DNA of 64,000 nucleotides from Balanoglossus misakiensis (Eukaryota; Hemichordata): the NCBI GenBank assembly GCA_040954595.2, contig CM082579.2, forward strand, positions 2,604,001 to 2,668,000. Reading direction: 5' to 3'. The notes under the pieces are model-generated. The model was not told where the DNA came from and did no database searches. It saw only the letters and a program-made list of their open reading frames with translations. The position numbers and the translations under genes are program-made. Below, in pieces: positions 14,101-25,900 of this stretch (positions are counted from its first letter, which is position 1; each line of letters starts with the position of its first letter).

Positions 14101-17100
14101 CAATTCAGGCCAAGCGCAATAAGTGTTTCCTCTGTGACCGCTAATATGTAGAAATATTGAAGTTGTTTACCATCCCACTACTATTATTGTCTAGAGGCAC
14201 AAGTTCATGGTAGCGAAGGACTATATATCTTCATTTTCTTTTGTTGGGATAATTAATAACCACTATGGTTAACAACAGCACAGATGTATCACAGTTTGGA
14301 TGAGTTTTACCCTGAAGCAGTAAATCATTCTCCATTCTCCTCCCAATCTCTCTCAAGTTGTCAATCAACTTAATTTGAAAATTATTGGGTGATACCAAAT
14401 GACACATTGGTGAAGGAGTGAAAATTTTCTGCCCTTGTTAATCTGTTTAAAAGTTCCCCTTGGATAATTGGCAATCACACAATGTTAGACCACTGCTGAT
14501 AAAATAGTTATTATTTGGCAGCAAGGTGTGTCGCTAACAATTGTCCGAAAGCTAGACAATGCTATTGTTGGCTGGTGTCCATTGTTTGGAGGACTTGTCA
14601 AACAGTGACTTGGATATAAGAGGGTCACGCATACTTGTTTAGAAGGCCAGTCACTATGGGTTTGTGACGTATTCCCCTGGCGGGGATGATTTAATTGAAA
14701 TAATCAAGCCGGGCTGAAGTGTGTGTGTGTTACTCCCAGTGCGTCTACCGGTGCCTTAACTGCTGAGAGTCACAGAGCGGATCCTGTACAGGTCCAAGGT
14801 TTGATAAGCTGTCTTCAAATCTTGCCCAGGAATTTTGGTATTGTATAGGTAGGTGTTCATACATTTGGGAGAGGTCTTTTCTGGCTTCATGTACGGGCAA
14901 TTATTCATGCCCATCAAAGCAGAAATTGTTTACGTTGAGAGTTAGAGAGCGATAAATTGGTTTGTAAGTAGAAATTCAATCTCAGGTGTGAATTGTCAAT
15001 TCTGTTTGCCAGGGGTCAAGAACTCAACCCCAGCTCTTGATGTCAACCACACAATAACCAGTATGAATTGAAAAAAATTCCCTAGAACACTTAGGCATGT
15101 GGTCTAATAAGGAAATGGAAAATATCACGATTCTGTGTTGATTAGGTTGACAAAGTAATTAAGTTAGCAAGGCTCTGATTAAGGCTTAGGTACATGCACA
15201 TCCTGTTATCTGTCTCAGACATCTACCTGGAACTTAGATCCTGCATCTGTGTTTCGGGCTGTTAATAAACTAATATACCCACTGTAGGTGTGTGGCTTTT
15301 AATAGTCACCTGTTTGTGCATTCCCAAGTCATCAGGTTAAATCATACCCTTCAAGGAATATCTGCTGTATGTTTGTACTTTGGAATGTTATCTTATCTGC
15401 ATCTGGCAGCAAGGGGGTGATAATTGCCATGTGAACACCTAATATGTCTCTGCCACATGTCTGGCTTACTAAGTTGTTTGAAATGTGGTGTTATTGGTAT
15501 TTTGTCAGGTAAGAGCTTATTTCTTACCATCTCCAGGATATTATACATTGCTCATCTCCAGTCACTCCTTAGCTGCTATGTAAGTTTTGGTACAGTCTGT
15601 AAGAGATTAGGAATATTTCATTGTAATGTTATATTCCAGGTGATTTAGTGTTTAACTGATAATGTCCTATTGTCGTATCCAATGACAACAATGTCACCAG
15701 TGTCATTCACACAATGATGGTTATCTCATCGGTCATGATCTCTCTCTCTGACATTGAAGGTAATTGAGTCTGTGAACTTGTGTTCAGTGCCAATGTTTGT
15801 CACATCCCTCTGTCTGTTTTAAGATGCCAGTATGTGTGTAGAGCTGGGCAACAGATAACATGTTTCATTGTCAGGCTTAGGTATTCATACCTCAACAGTG
15901 ATTTGACATCAGGGTTACAGGTAAAGGGCCACAGGTATCTATTGATTGTGTTGTACTGGCATGCACAGTTATGTTTGTATAAGGCTTGGGTATGATCTCT
16001 GTGTAGACATTTTAACCTCTGGTACCAGCCACACATGGGTCTTTTTTTCTTGTCAAAAGAAGAGGAACGAATTCTCTCTTCAGGTAAGAGGTGGTTTAAA
16101 AGTGGCTTGTTTTTGTAAGTGGTTTTCTTGTCAAACTCAATAGAATGTTTTTTGGAGTGAAGCTGAGCATGTTGGATTTAGATTTTTACAGTGTGTCTTT
16201 AACGCGTGTTGTAAGATTGCAAAGGACCATAAATGATTCAGTGAATGGTTTAAATGTCTCGTCACTGTAGATTTTCCATGCTTTAAGAACACTTTAATTC
16301 AAGTGTCTGCCATAAAACAGATTGAAAAGTATAGTTCTTCCACTTCAAATTTTACTTCAGACTTGGTACTCACAATAACCTGGTAAGATATAACTGTTGC
16401 GTTTCAACATTATGGCATGACCTCCTAATTGGGAAGGTCATAGAGTGGCTTGATAACGAGCAGGTTGCCAGGAACCAAGGACTTACTCTTCAAACTTTGA
16501 CGTCAGACATTACATTACATATCTATCCAGTGATTCTTACATTGGTCTTTACAAGATTGTCAAGTTCTGAAAGCAACCCAAAATGTGTTTGTTTCCGTGA
16601 ACGGTTGTCATGGTAACTAATCAACAGGTGTCACCAATCCCAAGAATTATACTCCCCCTCTCTCTTTGCACTGCTATTTTATACATGGCAATCTCAACAC
16701 AGTGGTAGTAGCTACCACACCCAATGTTTGAAATGTGAAATCTTTCATATTCAGAAAATGATTATACTGGATTATTTGATTATTTAACCATGATAAAGCT
16801 TCTTCCCTGGCATGCATGACATGTGTCGGATATTAAATGTTGTGTGCACATGTAAGATTTATTGATGTGATATATTTGCAAGGTAGTTAGAAAAAATGTC
16901 CTTATAAATGTTTGGCTCTGAAAATATAGATGATAGAGTTGCAAATCTTAATGTTAGAGAAGTTGACATAAGATCTATTGTAACTGTCCCAAGGTTGATA
17001 GAGGGCGCTGTTTTAGTATCTTACGCTGCTCATCAGAAAATATTCAGTTACCATCATTGAAATGATTCTGCATGTAATTTCAGCTTGCAGTTTTACACAT

Positions 17101-19842
17101 AGACAATGATTGCTGTTGTTCTGATCAAGAAAGTACAACTGGCACTAGAGTTGTAAAATGTGTATGTCAGTTGGTGTAGTGTGTCCATAAATTTTGTTGC
17201 AATAAAAATTCAACAAAATTCAGTTTGATGATTTCACAGAGCAATCCTTCAGCGACATAACCACAACTGTGTGCAGGTGTTGAAAATTTACTATGCATTG
17301 AATAAGCCTAACCATTTACTGTGTTGACATACTCCTGACCTTTTGATCAAATATTTCTGTAGTTGGATTAGATAACCAGAACTTGTTTTTGCAGTGATCC
17401 TGCTGTTTATCAAAGTATTTTGCCGTCATTCCTAAGAAATCTGACATTGTTAACCCAGTTGATGAAAGCATGCAACAAATGATTCTTATGCAAGTATTCT
17501 AAATGCGCTGCAGCATGTTTTTCTGATTTTTTATCAGTCAGAAAAAAACCCACTTTAACCAAATAAATCGACCAGATTTAAAATCAGTCATTAATCTTGC
17601 TTTTAATGAAAAATTCATTATGCACACACACTGGGTTTCTGCTGAACATGGTTATGTCAATAGGTGAAACCTGGTGATTTATACAGCATCCTAGCTCTGG
17701 AAATTCACAAACACCCAGGATCTGTCATCTCCACGCAATAAAGGGTAGACGTTATACACATTATTGTAGCTTCAAGAACTGGCTCTTTGCATCACAAAAG
17801 GCGGTCGACTGCATCTCAGACACATTGTCGCTGTGCGGAGACACATGTTCTACGAAGATCTCCGGGAGTCCATCAGCGTCACTTTGAGATGCCGGTCATT
17901 AGAATTCAAGGCATTGTGTTCAGTTTTAAGAGGATGTGCACTGAAGAAAAAAGCTCCATTGTGAGGCTTGAGCAGTTTTTAGATCCTTGCTTTTATAGAG
18001 CAACAAACAGAGAACAAATAATAGCACAATACGTGATTCTGTGATCTCTCTGTCTGAAGTTGTATAATCATATTTGCAATGTACACTATGCTTGATGAAC
18101 ATGCACATGGTGGAGGCATATCTATTGTGGTTGCTGCTTGTGGTGCAAACTACTGCTAGCGAATCACACTGAGAATCAAAACTTTTAAAAAGCAGATAAT
18201 TCTTCTTCTTGCAACTAGTCAAATCTAGTGTAGAATCTAGCATATTCAAGTGTTGAGTCCTTTTCGATGTCTGGCAATATTGGAATTCTGCCCAGAAATA
18301 TTGGAATTCTGCCCAGTCCTTGACTTGACCGCACTGTGTACCTGTATTCTAACTTGCAGAAGTACAGGCAGCCTGTTTTCTTCTTGTGTGCTTACCAATG
18401 ACAGTTTCATTCATTGTAAAGTTTCATCCATTGTACCAATACACATACTGCGGTAAAAGACTTCTACCTGCAATAATGGGACCGTTGTATTCTATACTGG
18501 GACTGGTAATCCTTTTATTTCTTTATGTCAGACATCACGATTGTTGATGTACAATATAAAAAAAAAGGAGCTGACTGACGTTGTTTTGACTTCACTGCTT
18601 CATGTACAGTAATGCTGTAGGTCCGTTTCATGAATCATGTCTTTATCTTAATCTTACAAAAACACTTTGGACTGGAGTGTGTTTCAGACGTTTTCACATT
18701 TGTGGTTGACAGATCCAGGTGAGAATTGATTTCTGTTGTTGGCAACAGGTATGTATGCCCTGTGAAAAGTGAATTCCTGTCTTTCAGATGTGATCCAGAC
18801 GTTCTCTGATTTGTGAGAGCGGTCAAGTAGAGCAGTCATTACCAATTTGCATCTTTTCTTGAATTTCTGAAATTTATCCTCTTGGCATTTTGAAGTACAT
18901 GCATGAGGAATTTTGTTTATGGATAGTTCAGAAGTACTAATAAATAGAAATTCTTTACTGTAAACAACCCTACTGTGACATTAGCTTAGCCACTACTGTA
19001 TGCAGTTTGCTCTGAACTGACCGTATTTTGATATTATAAGTATCATGAACCATAATCATAATATTGTGGTCAGCATGTAATTTCAGGCATCTTCTAATTA
19101 CATTGTTCCAGTCTCATTACTAGGATATTGATCGAACAAGACAGGAAAAGTGAAAATCGACACTGCACATACAGCTTTTTTCCGTGGCAGAGTCTATAGA
19201 TCATGCAAAGAAATTTGTGTATATGGACTGTTGTTAGTATGTGTTGTGCGTTCAGGTTTTAAAGGGACAACCATGAAATAGACCAGTATACTGGGTATAT
19301 AACTTGATATCTTTTGTAAGGAAAAGGGAGGTTTTTTCATCAACTGTTTATAATGAGGTGAACCACCACGTGTTCTGTTGATTTTGTTGGTCACAAGTCA
19401 CAGCCAGAGGGTGATAACCTCTACCGGCACAGTTGTCTTTTCCTGGCTTGAAAATTCCTACCCTAGACCTCACAGCTTCATTGGGCAAGGATACAGTCAT
19501 GGTATCCACTGGACACTCCCACTGAAGTCATACCGCTGCAGTGTCAGGTTGCAGGCGTATGGTTGAGGGGTCCTTTTCGCAAAAGATTGATTGATGGCTT
19601 ATTGGATGCAAGTTGTATATATCAGTGCATCTCTGGACTAGTGGCATCCAGATCTCTTGGTTTGTGGCTGCAGTGTCACGAGGGGAGAGACACATGCAAT
19701 CTGTGTGCAAGACTGTATTCTAGCAACAGTTGCATTTGGTTGTCGTGAGTATCTGGAGACTGCACCGATGAGTTGCCAGACTAGTGGACGCTTCTACCAG
19801 GGCTGTCGGGACAGTCTGTCAACAAATCGGCAACCGTTCAAA
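5117..19842. other. Long gene-poor stretch
   Basis: About 14.7 kb without a recognisable coding exon on either strand. Open frames here are short, unconserved in appearance and lack paired splice sites. A 21-base tandem duplication lies at 18276-18316. A locally CpG-rich open stretch lies at about 17795-17990. It is either intergenic or the first intron of the next gene. Confidence 0.5.
18276..18316. repeat. Two-copy 21-base tandem repeat
   Basis: The 20-base sequence beginning AATATTGGAATTC occurs twice in direct succession, one base apart. It lies in noncoding sequence and no function is suggested. Confidence 0.8.
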
Positions 19843-19932
19843 ATGGGCAGTACCGGCATGGGTTTTGACTATGTCTTAGAATCCATGGCTGCTCAGCACC
19901 AGGACTCACTCCAAGCCAGTGCCGCTAATCAG
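19843..19932 (+). CDS. MTUS1/2-like: Candidate first coding exon of the CAP-Gly/MTUS-like gene
   Basis: It begins with ATG in strong context and encodes 30 residues starting [14 protein letters not shown]. It ends at CAG/GTTAGA in phase 0, exactly the phase needed by the CAP-Gly exon acceptor at 24749. Its open frame continues upstream without an obvious signal, so the real start could differ. The choice rests on phase, Kozak context and the lack of a better candidate in the preceding 20 kb. Confidence 0.55.
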
Positions 19933-22900
19933 GTTAGACAACACCATCCTGTTCTACACTGCATTTCCAACCATCGCCAAAGATTGGATAAAATGTTAAA
20001 GTTTGATGCAAGGTGCTCAGGGCCAGTGCAATGTGTCCTGTCCATGCTGCATGTACATGTGTATATATATATGTAGGAAAAAGAAAATCAAAGTACCCTC
20101 AAGTGGTTTTGGCAGTTGACAAAAATTGCTTTTTATGATTCTTGTGGATTTGTCACCAGCTAATATATGTCTTAGTTATGATCATAAAATTGTGTTGAAA
20201 GAAAGATAATTTCACCACTTAATATAAAGGCCAAATCTTTAGTTTTCCAATATTTACAACATTTTAATTTTGTTGGTTTTGTAAATAGCATTACTAATCA
20301 GCCAAGGAATGTGCAGGTCAGTTACTTTGACATAATATATGTTTGGTTGTGGTAGTTTGATCTGAGCTGAATGCTGTGTCCACTCAGAGTACGTTCCCTG
20401 CGGCAAGGCCAGGTTTGGATTTCAAAAAAGTATTAAAGTTAGAGATGAAAGCATTAATTAATCTAAGGATAACTCTTTAATGTACATCGCTGGTGTGCTG
20501 GCAGTGATGATGGTGGTCAGTGATGTACTGGGTACTATTCATATTTAACAATTATTGCAATTCTCAAAATGCATATTAGCTAGGTCACGGAATGTGATGA
20601 CCACGCTGTATCCACATTGACAACAACCACAGACATGGATAATGTTGAAGCATGTGTACAGAAAAAAATGCAATACATGTATACAGTTCCGTTGATGACT
20701 GCTAAAGTACATGTAGTTGGGAAACTCTTGCAAAAAGTTTGAGACAGAGAACTGAGATGATGAAGGGATCAAGAAGTTTGTACTATTCCCTAAAATGGAG
20801 ATGGCACAGTAAACGTTCAGGATGTTCTGTCCTCTAATTCACCTTTGCAAGATTTATATGCCTAGTATTAGATACCCCAGCCAAGAGATACACTTTTCAA
20901 GGTGAAAGCACATGTGGTGTTGTAAATCAGTGAAAATGTTGTCCTTGACCAAAGTCTGATAGAACTTTTTGTCATACTGCCAAGGTGACGGGAACAGCTG
21001 AATGATAAATCACTGAAAAAGAACAGGCAACTTTAGTGCAGCCTAGTAAAACTATGTCCAAAAGTGATGCATATTATCAATTGATTAAATATTTTACACA
21101 TTGTTGCGCTCTCAGAAGAATGTTACATTCCCAGCTGACATTTGAATACCCATAATGCAATTTGTGTCACTTTCACTTGATACTAATTTAAAGACCGAGT
21201 AAGTTGCATTAAATCAACAAAATTGTCAACAAAATCATTGTAGTCTTGTGTTTTTTACTTCGAATCATACATCAGTATGGCACTGTGGTCCACATCTGTC
21301 ATTTTCAGGTTCTGGTTTGACCTAAACACAGGGAATAATGGGTGAAAAGGTTAAAAGAAGTGTATTTAAGTAACAATAACATACAACAGTAACATTTACA
21401 GATTGAACCTATGGTACATATCTGTAAAGCAAGTGTTGGATCAAAAGGTTATAACTCTGCCATATCATACATATCACATTTGATATGTAATAGTAGAAGT
21501 TTGACTATTCTATGATCGATCATACAGATGGGAGCAGTTTCCCGTTGAGTGAGTTACCCCTGCAGGACTTGGAAGTTGGACTGTGTATATGTAACTGATG
21601 TAATTGCTAAGCCTGTTAAGCCCAGAGATTTGTGGTTTTCAGTTTGTATTCTGTGTGATGTGGCAGAGAGTAGTCTGCTTTTCATCCATTCTTCAATTGC
21701 CCACAATCTATATCATACTGGTACAGGGACATCCAAAAGTTGGGTCTGTTTCAGTTGCTTTCCTAATGTCTTAAACTTTGGAATGTCTGATGAGATCCTA
21801 CAGTGGGTGAATATGAGAGGGCTTCATAAAAATGATTTACGTGTGACCTGACAATTTGCAGTCTGACCCTTTTAAATGGGTTTATGAACTCATAGTTTTG
21901 TGAAAACAGATGGTAGAATCTGGCCACTTTGGGTTGAGGCACGGTTCAATTTAAACTAATTATTAGAAACCATGAAAGGTGATAGTTCAGTGAGTCACTA
22001 TCCCTTGCAGCTCAGCAAGGAGAGAATAGGACAAAAAAATCAACGCCAACAACTTTAAGAAGTAAATTGATATTTTAAGTTCCGGAAATTGGGGATGAGT
22101 CAATGATCTGATATAGATAATTGAAGGGAAATATTGTTGTCACCAAGCTATATTATGTTATTGATACAATACCGTGGTAATTTCATCTGAGAGTCGATTT
22201 ATGTTTCGTGTAAATGTCACATTTATTTCATTCTGAGGTTTGATGAGATATTCTGCCCTAAGGTTCCAGGGTATTTCTGGTCATTGATGATCGTGGAAAT
22301 TTTGCTCATCAGTAGTACTTGAGCGTTCTTTTAATAGTGAGACATTTTTATAAAACGTAATTGATTTCTACGCCTTCCAAATTGATCCTCACCTTCATTG
22401 TGTCTTGCGAGATGGGAAAGTTTTTTACAGTGTCAGAGTTCCCACTTGCACATTAATTTTACAGCTTTCTCCCTGATGTACCAACATAACATTTCAGATG
22501 AAGCAAGCATGGTCTTGCAAAGAATTATTTTTCCATAGTCATTTGAAGTGTCAGAGTCATTTCTATCTTAGTTGCATTAGACCAATAGTTCCTCCAAACG
22601 TATTCACCAGTCATGCTGGACTACCCAGTTTCTGGGTTGCCTGACCTTGCTTGAGCATTGAAACATGTAGATTGGCAGAATACCAGACATTGCTTGCTTC
22701 CATACTTGTAAGTTGTAGGCATATCCCGTAGTCACATCAGAATATTGCACACTTCATAGCGTATAGGCACAAGTCTTCAAGTGCAGCCTTTGGGCGCAAT
22801 AAGCACTACAACTTACAAGCATTCCCCTGTGGGTAAGATTAGTTTATACATGTAGACTTTCAAGGGTGAACTTCACATGGCTAGCCTTTACACATCACGT

Positions 22901-25900
22901 TGAAATATTTTTAGAATGGAATTTTGTTGATGCCACAGATGTTTATATGGATTTCATCATACACAAAGTTTGACATGATAATGTGACAGCACTTTAATAC
23001 TGCATAATATGCAGATCATTGGTTGTACTAGTATTTCAGGAATCTGTGATACATATCTTCTATCTTACTACCACGAGAGCTTTTTGATATTTCCAACACT
23101 ATGATACATTGGACTTTTATGCTCCCTTACGTTTCACAAACTGGCCTTTGCAAGCATTTGTTTCTTCATTTTAAAGGATTGTTAGTCTTAATTATTAACA
23201 AACCTTGGATGTATCTAGGACTTTAATTAATTTGATTAGCTAAGGATTGGCGAACATTGGCGTTGTAATGAACGGTGTCAGTAGGTCATTTATCTGGTCA
23301 GCCCAGCAGATAGTGTAGTCACCTAGACTGCCCAGTTGTCTTTTCTAAATTATAGTCTTAGTTTATCTGTAGTAGTCTATAGACACATGCAATCATTATC
23401 TGGGAAGCCTGGGTCCAACTTTGGAGTGGCCTAAATATCCAAAATGGGCCTCTGATTAGTTTTATAGATTATCAATGATTCAGTAACACTGCTGTCTGTC
23501 CCATCTATTTAAACTCAGGAAACCAACACTCCACCTCCTGCTGCCTCTAATTACTCATAAAACCCTATTATGCCAGACATATAGCATGACCAATGTACAT
23601 TCCACTGTTACCATTTAAATCTCTGGTAGATAATTAGCTGTAATTAACACCATTAAGCTAATCACAAGTAATTAATTAAGAAAACAATATAAGACAGGAC
23701 ATACCACTGAGTCTGGTAGTGAAATTAGAACAATTGTCAAGATTTGACCTTTGTATCTTTAGTAAGGTTTTACTCCCAAACTTCGTTTACTCCATCATTG
23801 CTGGCTGCAAACATTCCTGGAATATTTAGTTTATCATTTTGAAGTTGCATTCTCACACTTGACCTTCTGGATATTAGGAAAGTGAACATGTCTTCCTACA
23901 CAAGGGTAGAATGTCCTGACATCTAATATGTATATGCTTTGAATTAGTAGCCTGGTGAATGTTTGCATAGATATTGAGGAGAAGAGGGAGAGGGAGAGTG
24001 ACATGTGATTGGATAATGGAGGAGCTCTGTCCAGCTAGTCAGTAAAAGCAATAATTCACTGCAAACACTGTGACGTACTCTACTCATAGTAACTGCAGGT
24101 GAAGATGTTCTGGCTTTGAATAATCTGACCTTTCTATACAAGTAATTTCAGTAAAAACAGCTATGGCATTGTCAGTCGAGGTGTGATTTCTATGCAAGTC
24201 ATGTGCTGCATCTGAATGCAAAATTGTGCTCTGCATGTATTATTACGGCAGCTCAGGTCGCAAAGACTGAGCACTGTGGGTGAGCTTTAGTAGTAAGATT
24301 CATCCTGTCAAATCAGTTGTCAGCAAAATTTTGCAAGGTCAGTAAAATTTGGCGTTTTGTTGTTTGGCGCTGGCGTCTTGAGAGTTTAATGTTCCTGTCA
24401 AATGTCTTGACACACAGTTCTTCTTGGTTTTCTCAGCAGTGGAGTGGAAATAATGTATTTTATAGGTGTGAGTAATCAATGAGTCATCAGATCAAGTGTC
24501 TTATGCAGCAAATGATGTTTCAACTGGAAAGGTTGTGAAAATATAGGGTGTTACAGTAGTTGTGCAAGAGATTTTTTAATAATCTCAAAAAAAACAGTGT
24601 TCATTTTGATTTGAATATGAAGCAGTTAGAGTATTTCAGTTGTGAATATAGAAAGGTCATAAATAATCATTTTGTAATGAATAGAAAAGAAGAAAAAATG
24701 AAACCAATCATGATAACATATTCATAATTTTTCTCCTGTTTATTTTCAGGCTACTTCTCAAGCAGAAAGTCAACTTCCCCCTCGCAAATCTAGGAGATCT
24801 CTCCTGCCTGCACCAAAGACTATAGTAAGTCCCAGTCTACGGACATTATCACCTCCAGCAGAATCTGCACAACCAACCAGCAGCAGTGATTGTGCCCTCG
24901 AGACACTCCAAGTGGGTGACAGAGTCTCCATTTCTGGGTACAAGACTGGCACTTTGAAATTTAAAGGTCCCACTACATTTGCCCAGGGGGAGTGGTATGG
25001 AGTGGCCCTAGATGAACCCGCTGGCAAACACAACGGCTGTGTCGGTGGTGTGCAGTACTTCCAGTGTCAGGGAAAACATGGAATATTCGTACCTTTACAC
25101 AAGATACAACCTCTGAGTTCTCGGCCAGCTACACAGGGGAACCAATCACCCACACCCACTGATGTAAATCCTTCCAGCTCAAATACCTCAGCAGATCCAG
25201 CTACTTCCTTTCCCAAACAACAGAAGTGCGGAAAACCTCAGAGCAGAATACCACCACCGAGAGGATCTAGTGGGAGAAAAGCAACTGGTAATATTGCCAA
25301 ACCAATCCGACCGAAGACTCTGCCTTCCTTGGGCACAGCTGAAAACAACTCAGTAGCAGCAACTCAAGCACAGTCACCCAGCCCTGAATTGGTCAACCTC
25401 TCTGCCGCGGCCGGCAGCAAGCTTTTCCAGCCAAGGAAGGTCAGCCCTGTCAGAGATCAAACTATTTCCCCTGGTTGGTCGGTAACCAACATTCCACCAA
25501 TATCAACAGCTACAGTGACAAAGAAGACAACAACATTACCCAAAATACAAGACAAAAAATCATTGCTGCCAAAAGTCAACATAGACCTTAATTCTACATT
25601 TACCTCAGAGGACAGCAAAGTTAAAACCAAGTTCACTCTGCCACCCACTAAACCCAGTTGTGCTCAGCATCTGCCGCTAGCACATATCAGCCCTTCTGAT
25701 GAATCTTTAGGAGTGGATGATTATGAACTACATGGTACAACTCAAGAAGTTGATGCTGATGTAAATGGGATTTTTCAACAGTATATTATCACAGATATCG
25801 TCAACAATGCTGATAAAAATTTAAACGAGACTTTTGAAATCACCGTGGAAAAGAAACTCGAAGACGCACACGCTACGCAGGCTCTCAGCGAAACTTTCCT

